DNA from: an uncultured bacterium
Lineage (GTDB): Bacteria > Planctomycetota > UBA1135 > GCA-002686595
NCBI GenBank assembly: GCA_937905825.1
Contig: CALCXM010000192.1
Location: forward strand, 1 to 64,000
Direction: 5' to 3'
Length of the DNA stretch: 64,000 nucleotides
The notes beneath the pieces were generated by a model. The model did no database searches. It saw only the letters and a list, made by a program, of their open reading frames with translations, and was not told where the DNA came from. Positions 49,776-60,612 of the stretch are shown one piece after another. Position 1 is the first letter of the stretch; each line of letters opens with the position of its first letter. The position numbers and the translations under genes were made by a program.

Positions 49776-50948
49776 ATGCCCGCCGCCTACCGCGCCCTCG
49801 ACTTTTACGCCCTCGAAGATCAGTTCTCAGAGGAGGAGTTGCTTGTGCGCGACTCCGTGCGAGCTTGGGTCTCCGACCGCTTTCTGCCCGTGGTGCAGGA
49901 GCACTTCGAGGCCGACAGCTTTCCGATGGAGCTCACCAAAGAGCTCGGTGAGTTGGGCGTCTTCGGTTCCAACTTGCCAGCTGAGTACGGCTGCGCTGGA
50001 CTCAACAACGTTTGCTACGGGTTGATCTGCCAGGAGCTCGAACGGGGCGATTCCGGACTGCGTTCCTTTGTCTCGGTGCAAGGCTCCCTCGTGATGTGGC
50101 CGATCTTCACTTATGGCAGCGAAGAGCAGAAACGCGAGTGGTTGCCCAAGTTGGCCAGTGGGGATGCGATCGGTTGCTTTGGACTGACCGAGCCCGACTT
50201 TGGATCGAACCCCGGCGGCATGACCACGAGCGCTCGCCAGGAAGGGGACGAGTGGGTTTTGAACGGCCGCAAGATGTGGATCACCAACGGAACGGTGAGT
50301 CAGGTGGCCATCGTTTGGGCCAAGTGCGAAGGCACTGTGCGCGGGTTCGTCGTTCCCACGGACACGCCAGGTTTCAGCGCACCGGTCCAACGGCACAAGT
50401 TCAGCTTGCGGGCTTCGATCACTTCGGAGTTGGTGCTCGAGGAGGTGCGCTTGCCCTTGAATGCGATCCTTCCCGGGGTGACCGGACTCAAGGGACCCTT
50501 GCGCTGCTTGACTCAAGCGCGCTATGGAATCGCCTGGGGCGCCACCGGTGCGGCCATGGCCGTGTTCGATGAAGCGCTCCAGTATTCGAAGCAGCGCATC
50601 GTCTTCGACAAGCCCCTGGCCGGCTTCCAATTGCCCCAAGCCAAGCTAGCGGAGATCGCGACAGACATCACCCTGGCGCAACTCATGAGCTTGCGGCTTG
50701 GGCGCATGAAGGACGCGGGCAGCATGACTCCGCACCAAGTGTCCATGGCCAAGCGCAACAACGTGATGAAGGCCCTGGAAGCCACGCGCGTGGTGCGCGA
50801 CATGCTGGGAGCCAATGGAATTAGTTTGGAGTATCAGGTGGGCCGTCACCTCTGCAACCTGGAGTCCGTCGTGACTTACGAGGGCACCCACGACATACAC
50901 ACCTTGACGATCGGTCAGGAACTAACTGGCATCGCCGCCTTCCGCTAA
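49776..50948 (+). CDS. gcdH: Glutaryl-CoA dehydrogenase (acyl-CoA dehydrogenase family)
   Basis: A 390-residue flavoenzyme that oxidises and decarboxylates glutaryl-CoA to crotonyl-CoA in lysine, tryptophan and aromatic catabolism. Motifs are ELGELGVFGSNLPAEYGCAG, CFGLTEPDFGSNPGGM, GRKMWITNGTVSQVAIVWAK and GANGISLEYQVGRHLCNLE. The catalytic Glu lies in VTYEGTHDIHTLTIGQELTG, which is diagnostic for glutaryl-CoA dehydrogenase within the family. The ATG at 49776 is favoured over upstream in-frame codons. A radical SAM gene follows after four bases, so the two are probably co-transcribed. Confidence 0.9.
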   Translation: MPAAYRALDFYALEDQFSEEELLVRDSVRAWVSDRFLPVVQEHFEADSFPMELTKELGELGVFGSNLPAEYGCAGLNNVCYGLICQELERGDSGLRSFVSVQGSLVMWPIFTYGSEEQKREWLPKLASGDAIGCFGLTEPDFGSNPGGMTTSARQEGDEWVLNGRKMWITNGTVSQVAIVWAKCEGTVRGFVVPTDTPGFSAPVQRHKFSLRASITSELVLEEVRLPLNAILPGVTGLKGPLRCLTQARYGIAWGATGAAMAVFDEALQYSKQRIVFDKPLAGFQLPQAKLAEIATDITLAQLMSLRLGRMKDAGSMTPHQVSMAKRNNVMKALEATRVVRDMLGANGISLEYQVGRHLCNLESVVTYEGTHDIHTLTIGQELTGIAAFR

Positions 50949-50952
50949 AGCT

Positions 50953-51732
50953 ATGATTCCCCACCCCGACCTGCCCGACCACAAGTCCGTGGCGGCTTGC
51001 TTTCTGTTGCCCGCCTGCGACATCCGTTGCACCTTTTGCATCAGTCACGATGACTTCGATGTGGCGACGCCCGCACTCGCCCAGGGACTGATGGAATTCC
51101 TCGCGAGTCAGAAGATCACAAGCGTTGTGCTAGGGGGAGGGGAGCCAACCCTTTGGCCCCACGACGTGAACGCCTTAGCGCAACACGCATCCAAGCTGGG
51201 CCTCGTGACGCAACTCAACACCCACGGTGCGGGGGTGCGCGAGAACTTGCACAAGTACTCGAACATCGATCGCTTCATCCTACCCGTGGAGTCGAGCCGC
51301 CCGGACGTGCACGACAACCTGCGCCGCGGTCTGGTGGGCCATCACGCGATGGTTATGGAGCTCGTGGACGAGTTGATCCGCGAGGGTCGTGAGATGACCT
51401 TCGCCACGGTGGTTACCTCGGAGAACTGCGCCGACGTTCCTTTGATCGCGCAGTGGATCAAGAGCGTCCTGGCCCGCGGCGCCCGCGTGCACTCTTGGCA
51501 CCTGTACAACTTCTTGCCGGAAGGCCGCGGCGGTGCGCGCAAGCTGGCGGAGCACTTGGCGACTCCCCGCGAGGCCTACCTGGAAGCCTGCGCCTTGGCC
51601 AAGGGGGCGGGACTCGGCTTCCCCGTCTACCGCCGAGAGAACATGTTGAAGTCTTCCTCTGTGGAATTCTTCTGGTTCGAAGAGGGCCTGTTGCGTGTGG
51701 GCGGAGACGCCCTGGCCCGTTCCGGCAAGTAG
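50953..51732 (+). CDS. Radical SAM protein of unknown function
   Basis: A 259-residue radical SAM enzyme. The [4Fe-4S] motif CDIRCTFC lies at ~23-30, then VLGGGEPTLW (SAM-binding GGEP), QLNTHGAG and DRFILPVESSRPDVHD. It has no SPASM or TRAM domain and no extra cysteine cluster at the C terminus. MoaA/NirJ/PqqE-like proteins are the nearest general type; the reaction is unknown. It begins four bases after gcdH, an unusual partner with no obvious metabolic link. Confidence 0.82.
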   Translation: MIPHPDLPDHKSVAACFLLPACDIRCTFCISHDDFDVATPALAQGLMEFLASQKITSVVLGGGEPTLWPHDVNALAQHASKLGLVTQLNTHGAGVRENLHKYSNIDRFILPVESSRPDVHDNLRRGLVGHHAMVMELVDELIREGREMTFATVVTSENCADVPLIAQWIKSVLARGARVHSWHLYNFLPEGRGGARKLAEHLATPREAYLEACALAKGAGLGFPVYRRENMLKSSSVEFFWFEEGLLRVGGDALARSGK

Positions 51733-51811
51733 CAGCCCCTGGGAGATGTGCTGCTAGGGCCGCGGGCGGTCGCTGGCGAAAAGAGGGGCAGATCCGTATG
51801 GTCGGCCCCCC

Positions 51812-53398
51812 ATGAAACAATCCCTACGACCGCTCCGGACCTTCCTCTTCGCCGTCTGCCTCGTGCCCTTCGGGGCCGCCCAGGACAGCAGCCCTTCCGC
51901 CCAAGGACTTGCAAGCACGGCCGAAGCAGCGGGCAGCTTCACGTTGCACTTCGATTCGAGTGCCTTCGATACGCAAGCCAAGGGCAACTTCAATGGAGAA
52001 GTCTTCGTCGGATTCGCGAAGAGCGGCGAACCGCGGGCCGCGGTGCATCAGTGGTTTGGCGCGCCGCCCGTTCTGCGCTTTGACTTGAAGCAGGTCAAGC
52101 AAGGGGACGTGCTCCAACTCACTCTGGATGACGTCTTACGCATGGACCCACCCGCTTCGAGTTCCTCCTGGGTTGAAGACATCGACACCGAGTGGAAGGT
52201 CCAAGCCTTCGCGCGCTTCAGCCCCACGGCGCGCGAAGCTGGGCTCGGTGTCGGCGACGTGTACAGCGAAGTGCAGACCATCACCTTCGACCCCGGCGCG
52301 GACGGATCGATCGACTTGCACCTCAACCAAGTCGTCGAAGAGACTCCCTTCGAAGAAACCGAGCGTGTGCGACTCTTCAAGTTCACGAGTCCTTCGCTCA
52401 GCAAGTTTCATGGCTTTGACTACTCCATGCTGGCCGGCGTGTTGCTTCCCAAGGACTACGACCCCTCGAAGAAGTACCCGGTGATCTACAGCGTGACCGG
52501 GTTCGGCAGCGACCACCGGCGCATCAGCGGCTGGGAGCGACGTGCTTTGCGCGGCGGCCCCTTGGAGAATTGCATCGTCGTGGTTCCGAACGCGAACAAC
52601 CGCTATGGACATTCGGTGTTCTGTGACTCGGATTCGATTGGTCCCTGGGGCAAGGCGCTTGTGTACGAGCTGATCCCGGCCTTGGAGAAGGCTTACGGCG
52701 GAGCGGGGGCGGCCCAGCGCTACGTGACCGGAGTGAGCTCGGGGGGCTGGTCGTCCCTTTGGTTGCAGGTCACCTACCCCGAAGAGTTTGACAGCTGTTG
52801 GAGTCACGTGCCGGACCCCATCGACTTTCATGACTTCCAGACGATCAACCTCTACGAGCCCTTGGCCGATGGCAGCCCGCGCAACATGTACGTGGACGAA
52901 GCGGGCCAGCTCCGTGGGTTGGCACGCCGCAACGGTGAGATCATGTTGCACTACAAGGAGTTCGCGCAGCGCGAGAACGTACTGAACCCCGGCGGTCAGA
53001 TTCGGTCCTTCGACGGCACCTTCAGTCCTTTGGCCAAGGACGGAACGCCGCGACGTGTCTTCGACATCGAGACGGGAGAGATCGATCACGAGGCCGCCCA
53101 GGCCTGGCGCAAGTACGACATTTCGAACACCTTGCTGAGCGGTTGGGAAGCGTTGAAGCCGAGGCTGAAAGGCCGGATTCACGTCTACGCCGGCGCTGAG
53201 GACACCTTCTTCCTCGAGGGCGCCGTCGAGCGCTTCCAAGCCTTGGCGGGGGAAGCGGGGATGCTTGACGACATGGTCATCGAAGTCGTCCCGGGCATGG
53301 CCCACTCGCAACACGGCCCGGGTTTTCAGTCCATGTTGGAACGCATCGCGAAGAACGCTGGTATGCCGGCTCCCGAGCCAGCCAGAAGCGGCCGCTAG
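51812..53398 (+). CDS. Secreted esterase-fold alpha/beta hydrolase
   Basis: A 528-residue protein with a signal peptide (1-24, ending GAAQ). The N-terminal ~200 residues are beta-rich and unassigned. The remainder is a putative esterase (Pfam Esterase) fold: the nucleophile elbow GVSSGGWSS, an acidic residue in YAGAEDTFFLEG and the catalytic His in PGMAHSQHG. Such enzymes act on carbohydrate esters, feruloyl esters or similar substrates. It stands 79 bp after the radical SAM gene; a short gap suggests possible read-through. Its stop overlaps that of the convergent methyltransferase. Confidence 0.82.
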   Translation: MKQSLRPLRTFLFAVCLVPFGAAQDSSPSAQGLASTAEAAGSFTLHFDSSAFDTQAKGNFNGEVFVGFAKSGEPRAAVHQWFGAPPVLRFDLKQVKQGDVLQLTLDDVLRMDPPASSSSWVEDIDTEWKVQAFARFSPTAREAGLGVGDVYSEVQTITFDPGADGSIDLHLNQVVEETPFEETERVRLFKFTSPSLSKFHGFDYSMLAGVLLPKDYDPSKKYPVIYSVTGFGSDHRRISGWERRALRGGPLENCIVVVPNANNRYGHSVFCDSDSIGPWGKALVYELIPALEKAYGGAGAAQRYVTGVSSGGWSSLWLQVTYPEEFDSCWSHVPDPIDFHDFQTINLYEPLADGSPRNMYVDEAGQLRGLARRNGEIMLHYKEFAQRENVLNPGGQIRSFDGTFSPLAKDGTPRRVFDIETGEIDHEAAQAWRKYDISNTLLSGWEALKPRLKGRIHVYAGAEDTFFLEGAVERFQALAGEAGMLDDMVIEVVPGMAHSQHGPGFQSMLERIAKNAGMPAPEPARSGR

Positions 53399-54096
53399 GC
53401 GGCAGGCGCGCGCCAACGCAGCAAGCACACCCGGTGGCGCAAGCGCCGCTGGGGGTGGCTTTGCAAGCGAGCTTGAACCAGGGGCCCCAGAATCGTGCCG
53501 AGCACTTCCTGGGCGGCTGCCTCGCTTTCAAACTCCATCTGCGTGTCGAGGGTGGAAACGTGCTCGAAGCCAAATTCGTCGACGAGGGGTGCGATCTCCC
53601 TATGGGTTTCCAGTCCTGCGGAGCGTCGCAGGTCTTGGAAATCGTCCTCCCAATGGTTTTCCAGCAGCCAAAGCTCTGCGCCGGAAGCCATGACGCGCTG
53701 GGCTTCCTCAAGCGCCGGCGCGCGGTCCTTGGGTCGGAGGTTCGCAAAGACAAAGCCTGCGAAGACTCGCTCGAAGGACCCGCTGTGGAAGGGCAAGGCT
53801 TGGCTGCGCGCACGCAACCAGTGCGCTGCTTGGCCGGCTCCGCGGGCCCCGATGCTGAGCATGCCCTCTGCGGGCTCCGTGGCGACCCACTGCTCGCTCG
53901 CTGAAGCTAGACTCGCGCTCCAACGGCCGGTCCCAGCTCCAAGCTCGAGCACGCGGGCTCCCTTCAAGCCCGCGAGCGAGATGAGTTCCTTGGGAACCCG
54001 ATCTCCGCGATCCTCCGCGGCAGCGAAGCGCGCAAAGATCCCCGGGGAGTCCCGGTACACCTCAGGCCAGCGCTCACGGTTCGGATCGCGTGCCAT
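53395..54096 (-). CDS. Class I SAM-dependent methyltransferase
   Basis: A 233-residue enzyme with the SAM motif VLELGAGTGRWSASL, the second motif WVATEPAEGMLSIG, and FERVFAGFVFANLRP. Motif spacing resembles Methyltransf_11 proteins of small-molecule metabolism. The substrate is unknown. The ATG at 54096 is chosen; the in-frame extension to 54144 runs into the inverted repeat described separately. It follows the pyrG-DUF1844 unit on the same strand with an 18-bp inverted repeat between them. Confidence 0.8.
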   Translation of the reverse strand: MARDPNRERWPEVYRDSPGIFARFAAAEDRGDRVPKELISLAGLKGARVLELGAGTGRWSASLASASEQWVATEPAEGMLSIGARGAGQAAHWLRARSQALPFHSGSFERVFAGFVFANLRPKDRAPALEEAQRVMASGAELWLLENHWEDDFQDLRRSAGLETHREIAPLVDEFGFEHVSTLDTQMEFESEAAAQEVLGTILGPLVQARLQSHPQRRLRHRVCLLRWRAPAA

Positions 54097-54132
54097 CTGA
54101 GCTAGCCCTGACTCGTCCCGACTTCTCGTGCG

Positions 54133-54195
54133 TACAAACGGCAATAGCCCAAACCGCAGGACGTCGCCGTGCGCTCAGGGCTATTGCCGTTTGTA
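54133..54195. terminator. 18-bp perfect inverted repeat between the DUF1844 and methyltransferase genes
   Basis: TACAAACGGCAATAGCCC (54133-54150) is perfectly complementary to the sequence at 54178-54195, with a 27-nt loop. It starts five bases after the DUF1844 stop on the minus strand. It looks like a terminator of the pyrG unit, but it lacks a T-run, and the perfect pairing could also serve as a processing site or an operator of the methyltransferase gene. Confidence 0.6.
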
Positions 54196-54199
54196 GGCA

Positions 54200-56181
<1,982 letters not shown>

Positions 56182-56202
56182 CTAGGGGAGAGGGGGCCGC
56201 GC

Positions 56203-57003
56203 TCAGTTGGACGCAGCTTGTCTGGAGACGAAGGCGAGGTAGTCCTCGCGCGTGTCGATTCCGCAGGGGGCCAGGGTCGCGCGCAGGACACGCAAGCGAC
56301 CACCGGCTTCTAGCCAGCGGAGTTGTTCGAGGTTTTCGGTTCGTTCGAGGAGGCCCGGGGACAAGGAGCAGAAGCGCGCCAAGGCCTTGGGCCGAAAGGC
56401 GTACACGCCAACGTGGCGCTTGTGCTCGGTGGCGGGGGCCTGAGGGTCCCGGCGGTGTTCGTCGTTCGGGATGCAGGAACGGCTGAAGTAAAGAGCATCG
56501 CCCGCGTCGTCGAGCACGACCTTCACGGCACTGGTGGAGCGCGCTTCGGCTTCGGATTCAATCGGAACCCAAAGACTGGCGAACTCCACTGCGGGATCCT
56601 CGAAAGCGTTGACTAGATGTTGAAGATCGATGGGGGAAAGCTCGGGCTCGTCCCCTTGAACGTTGAGGATGACGTCGTACTGCTTGTCGCTTGCCTTTTG
56701 CAGCAAGTTGTAGGCTTCGTGCACACGATCCGTGCCGCTGCGGTGGGCTTCGCTGGTCATGAGCACGTCGATGTCCAGTTCCGTCGCAGCTTTCAGAATC
56801 TCATCGCTGTCGGTCGCCAAGAGAATCTGATCGACCACGCCCGCCGCCCGCAAGTTGAGCACGGTGTGCTCGAACAAGTAGTGGCCGGTTTCCCGCAAGA
56901 GCATCTTGCGAGGGAGCCGAGTGGAGCCAAGTCTGGCCGGGATGATCGCTACCGCGCTGAGGGGGTCGCCAGTGGCGCCCGATCGTTGCGGAGCGCCGTT
57001 CAT
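56203..57003 (-). CDS. kdsB: 3-deoxy-manno-octulosonate cytidylyltransferase
   Basis: KdsB activates Kdo with CTP to CMP-Kdo for lipid A-core assembly. The sequence shows AIIPARLGSTRLPRKMLLRE, the CTP/Kdo pocket LATDSDEI and VLMTSEAHRSGTDRV, NVQGDEPELSPIDLQHLV and VKVVLDDAGDALYFSRSCIP, followed by HVGVYAFRPKALARF. It implies a Kdo-containing outer-membrane lipopolysaccharide. Its start overlaps the stop of a lipoprotein gene by four bases and pyrG follows. Confidence 0.96.
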   Translation of the reverse strand: MNGAPQRSGATGDPLSAVAIIPARLGSTRLPRKMLLRETGHYLFEHTVLNLRAAGVVDQILLATDSDEILKAATELDIDVLMTSEAHRSGTDRVHEAYNLLQKASDKQYDVILNVQGDEPELSPIDLQHLVNAFEDPAVEFASLWVPIESEAEARSTSAVKVVLDDAGDALYFSRSCIPNDEHRRDPQAPATEHKRHVGVYAFRPKALARFCSLSPGLLERTENLEQLRWLEAGGRLRVLRATLAPCGIDTREDYLAFVSRQAASN

Positions 57004-57566
57004 CGGAGTTGGCTCTTCTCGGCGTTATGGCGATTGAGTTCCCGTTGCTGGTCGTCGAACAGAGACTTGCCGCTGTCGTTCTGAACCGCCTGGTGCTGCT
57101 GGGTGATGTTGTAGATCTGCAGGAAGGCGGCGCGGCACTCATTGAGCACCGCGTAGTTCTGCGCGGAGTTCTGCAGGTCGACGATCAGGTTGCGCACGAC
57201 CCCACCGCTCTCCACTTCGATGGCCGCACGCACGGAACCATCCCCGGTCACGGGCGCATAGCCCGAGCTGGCCTTGCCCTGAAAACCCTGCTCATCGAAA
57301 CGCTCGAGCATGGCCTGGAAGATCTCGTTGGAGGTGACCTTGGTGGAGGGACTGCTGCGCTTTTCCGTGTACAGGGTCAACGGATCGGTGTGGGCTTCGT
57401 TTAGAAGCGTCAACCGTTGATTGGTGCGGTAGTCGAGCAAGGTGACCCGTCCGGGGGAGCCCTCTTCGGCGGAGTGGCGCGTGGAGCTACCAGATGTGCT
57501 CGAGTCGGGCACGACACAGGCGCCCACGGAGCAGCACAGGGCCAGGGAAAGGAGGAATCTCAGCAT
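57000..57566 (-). CDS. Small lipoprotein of unknown function
   Basis: A 188-residue protein with a type II signal (lipobox SVGAC, Cys17). The mature part has a Ser/Thr-rich start, then a mixed alpha/beta domain (VTLLDYRTNQRLTLLNEAHT, IEVESGGVVRNLIVDLQN) and a C-terminal Gln-rich helix (QIYNITQQHQAVQN). I do not recognise the family. It overlaps kdsB by four bases, so it may have an envelope role linked to LPS. The ATG at 57566 opens the signal peptide. Confidence 0.8.
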   Translation of the reverse strand: MLRFLLSLALCCSVGACVVPDSSTSGSSTRHSAEEGSPGRVTLLDYRTNQRLTLLNEAHTDPLTLYTEKRSSPSTKVTSNEIFQAMLERFDEQGFQGKASSGYAPVTGDGSVRAAIEVESGGVVRNLIVDLQNSAQNYAVLNECRAAFLQIYNITQQHQAVQNDSGKSLFDDQQRELNRHNAEKSQLR

Positions 57567-57783
57567 GTCGACGGAACGGGTGGGAAAGCGGAGGAAGGAC
57601 GAACTCGATTCGCAGGGATCCCTGGCGCGGATCCTCCCAGGATAAGGAGCGTTGAGGGAGGGCTCAAGGGCGCAGGGCTTAGGCTTTCGCGAAGAGTGCG
57701 ATGCCGGGACAATTCCTTCGCGCCGGGCACTTCGGGAGAGCTCCGTCAGACCCCTGCCCACGGGGGCGCGGCGGGGGCTTCCA

Positions 57784-60267
57784 TCACTCTTCTTCCTGCG
57801 TTGGCGCGGGTGCTTGCGCCGGCTGCTCGGATTGGAGTTTGTCCAACTTCCGCTGCTCCCAGGCTTGAGCAGCCAGAATCACGTCGTCATCGGGCCCCGG
57901 ACTGCCATCGTCCGGCCAGCTCATGCGCTCGTGGACGGGCAACAGGAAGCGACCGACCCGCAACAGGCCGTCCCCACTCATGATGTAGCCGAGGGGCGTC
58001 CGCACGCCGGCTTCTTCCATGGCGACTTGACCAATGTCGGGGCGCAGCAACTCGCCTGTCTGCCAGTCCGCCGGGCGCAGGACGTGATCCATCTGGCGCG
58101 GCGGGGGGCTCTCCATGCGCACCCACAGGAGCGCGGGCAGCAGCGATCCACGGCGGTAGGAGCCGCCGATCGGCTTGAACTTGTCGGGCAAGAAGGGTTG
58201 GGCCCCGGGCACCAGCAGATGCCCTTCTTGGAGGATGGTGCCGGCCTCCCACTGGGTGGCAGGCATGGCGCCGTGGGCGGGAATGTCGTTGGAATTCCAG
58301 GACCAGGGGCACATCAGGGTGCTGACGCGGGTGGCCAGGCGGTAGTCCCGGAAGAAACCGGTGTCCGTGTACCAGTGGCAGGTGAGCCAGCTGAAACCGG
58401 CGTTGCCCAGGGGGACCACTTCGTAGCCGAGCAGCATCAGCCGCTCCGCTTGGCCCTGCGGACCCTCGCCGATCATGAGCGCGGGGCTCGGCATCTCAGC
58501 GTCGAGATTGAGGGCGCGGCGGTAGTCCTCGGGAGAGACCCCGCGGGTCAGTTTCCAAAGGTGCTTGGTCTTGCTGTTCGACTCCGAAGATCCGGGGCGT
58601 AGCTTGCGGAAGACGCGGATGTCAGCGATCTCGTGGGTGGTGCGTGGGTCCCAAAAACTGTTCGCAACTTCGAAGCGTTGGTTGATGGCCGCGGTGAGCT
58701 GTGCATCCATCTTGAGCACGGACCCGTGCACGAGCAGCCAATCGAGTTGATCGAGTTCCTGGAGAACCGTGCGCCGTTGGCCCTCGTCCAGGTTCGCCCA
58801 GTTGTCCAAGGGCCAGGGGAACTTGAGCATGACGGACTTGTCGTTTCCGCGCCGGAAAATGGCCCAAGCGTAGGCAGCGGCGGTCCGTTTGCGCTCGAAA
58901 GGCTCACCCCGCGCCTCGGCGAGTTGTGCCTCCCGTTCGATCTCCCCGTTCACGTACTCCATCGCATCCCAATAGGATCCGTAGGGAGCCGTGTCCTGCT
59001 TGTACAAAGCGCTGACACTCGCCGCGAACACAGCGCCGAGCAGCAGAGTGCCAAGGGCCGTGCGCCACAAAGGGCGCGTGGGGGAGTTGGCCGCGGCGAG
59101 GCGACTCCAGCCGAGGGCACAGAGGGGAGTGAGCAAGGGCAAGAGCGGCAACCACAAGCGGAAGCTCTTGGCTCCTTTGAAGCTCATGGCGAGGGCGCTC
59201 AAGACCAAGGTGATGAGCAAGATGTTGCTCATCCACTTCATCCGTCGCAGGCAGCTCAAGAGTCCCAAAGCGGCAAGCGCTTGAACCGGATAGACCAGCA
59301 GTTCCCGCAGGTTGTTCCAGTAGAACCAACGCGACTGCAGGCTACGCGCTTCCACGCCGTGTTCGACGACCGCGCCATCGTGGGACATCGCGACGGAGGA
59401 ATCGTAGGCGCTCCGCACCCATTCCATGTCCTCGAGGCCCATGGCGTACATCATGGAAAAGAACACCCCGCCACCGTTCTGAGCCAAGTACGTGGTGAGC
59501 GACAAGCCCCATGTGTCGTAGGTGATCTTGTCGAGCACGATCTGGGCAGCGACCGTGACTCCAAAGCCCAACCAGGCACCACCCCAACTCCGCACATAGG
59601 TGCGGTCCCGCAAGAGCATCAGGCCCAGGATCGGGGTCGCAAGAAGCAGGGATTGATAGGCCATCATGAAGGCCAAACCCATCAGCAGACCACCGCCCAC
59701 GCTCGGCAAAAAACTGCGCCGCGCGATCAGTAGGTTGAGGCTGGCGGTCAAGAAAAAGGTCGCCGCGATGCCCGATACGGGGTCGACGCTGTACTGCAGG
59801 AAGATCGGGTTGGTGGCGACCAGGAAGCCACTGACCAAGCCGACTCGGCGCCCGCCCAACTGCGCACCCAAGCGCAAGGTTTGAAACACCACGCCGATTC
59901 CCAGCAGCATTTGAAACAGGCGCACCCCGTGAACAGCCCAGCGATCCTGCGCCAAACCGATCCAATCGCTGACCGCGAAGAACGGCATCAATAGAGTGGA
60001 GAAGCCGAAGGAGCGAACCGCGTGGGTGGTGTCCAACGGTTGGCCTTGGACGACGGAACTGGCGCGGTCCATGAACTCCACGGAATCCGCGAGTTGGTAG
60101 CCGCCCGAGTGCATCCACGAGAGGGCTTGCAGCAGGAAGGTGAGGCCCAGCAGCGCGAGGACTACGGGTTCCCTCCAACGGGGAAGGGGTTCCCGCTTTA
60201 CGGCTTCCCCCTCCATCGCTGTCTCCCGCCCCGACCGACGGGAAACGAATGCCACGCGCTCGCTCAT
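57784..60267 (-). CDS. Large GT-C-like membrane protein
   Basis: An 827-residue integral membrane protein. After the first helix (~34-52) there is a periplasmic loop GGYQLADSVEFMDRASSVVQ with the acidic residue expected in GT-C glycosyltransferases. About a dozen helices run to ~residue 430, then a long soluble C-terminal domain with many Trp residues. It resembles the GT39/ArnT/dolichyl-phosphate-mannose transferase class in topology; substrate unknown. It ends ~220 bp before the lipoprotein-kdsB-pyrG unit on the same strand and may be co-transcribed with it. Confidence 0.72.
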   Translation of the reverse strand: MSERVAFVSRRSGRETAMEGEAVKREPLPRWREPVVLALLGLTFLLQALSWMHSGGYQLADSVEFMDRASSVVQGQPLDTTHAVRSFGFSTLLMPFFAVSDWIGLAQDRWAVHGVRLFQMLLGIGVVFQTLRLGAQLGGRRVGLVSGFLVATNPIFLQYSVDPVSGIAATFFLTASLNLLIARRSFLPSVGGGLLMGLAFMMAYQSLLLATPILGLMLLRDRTYVRSWGGAWLGFGVTVAAQIVLDKITYDTWGLSLTTYLAQNGGGVFFSMMYAMGLEDMEWVRSAYDSSVAMSHDGAVVEHGVEARSLQSRWFYWNNLRELLVYPVQALAALGLLSCLRRMKWMSNILLITLVLSALAMSFKGAKSFRLWLPLLPLLTPLCALGWSRLAAANSPTRPLWRTALGTLLLGAVFAASVSALYKQDTAPYGSYWDAMEYVNGEIEREAQLAEARGEPFERKRTAAAYAWAIFRRGNDKSVMLKFPWPLDNWANLDEGQRRTVLQELDQLDWLLVHGSVLKMDAQLTAAINQRFEVANSFWDPRTTHEIADIRVFRKLRPGSSESNSKTKHLWKLTRGVSPEDYRRALNLDAEMPSPALMIGEGPQGQAERLMLLGYEVVPLGNAGFSWLTCHWYTDTGFFRDYRLATRVSTLMCPWSWNSNDIPAHGAMPATQWEAGTILQEGHLLVPGAQPFLPDKFKPIGGSYRRGSLLPALLWVRMESPPPRQMDHVLRPADWQTGELLRPDIGQVAMEEAGVRTPLGYIMSGDGLLRVGRFLLPVHERMSWPDDGSPGPDDDVILAAQAWEQRKLDKLQSEQPAQAPAPTQEEE

Positions 60268-60612
60268 CTATCTTGAGTGCTCTCCAACAGTTCCCGGATT
60301 GGCTTGCCTTTCCTCTTACGGAGGCTTCCAATGGGACGACCTCTCCCATCGTCCCTAGGTCGAAAGTGTAGCGCTTCGGAGTTGGCCTGCCACACAGCGG
60401 CCTAAGTCATTTGACTCGAAAGTGGGAATGCACCGTCATGCTGTGCATGAGTGTCCCAAGAACACACTATCTGGTAGCGTTCTCAATCTTTCTCTTTGAC
60501 TCCGACGACCGCTCAATAGATAACTGGGCATCGGCACCGGAGTCGGGCTCTTCGGTTGCATGTATCGCACAAACTGTTTCTGCGTAAGCGCTTAGCGTCG
60601 GAATAAGATCTG
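60268..60612. other. Divergent intergenic region, AT-richer
   Basis: About 345 bp, distinctly lower in GC than the genes on either side. It contains no gene I can support. A sigma-70-like promoter for the LysM gene is proposed at 60496-60524, and the promoter of the GT-C-like gene must lie in its left part. Confidence 0.5.
60496..60524 (+). promoter_or_regulatory. Candidate sigma-70 promoter of the LysM gene
   Basis: TTGACT at 60496-60501 (5 of 6 with consensus) and GATAAC at 60519-60524 are separated by exactly 17 bp, in an AT-rich region. The start would be near 60531, giving a leader of about 80 nt. Confidence 0.4.
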
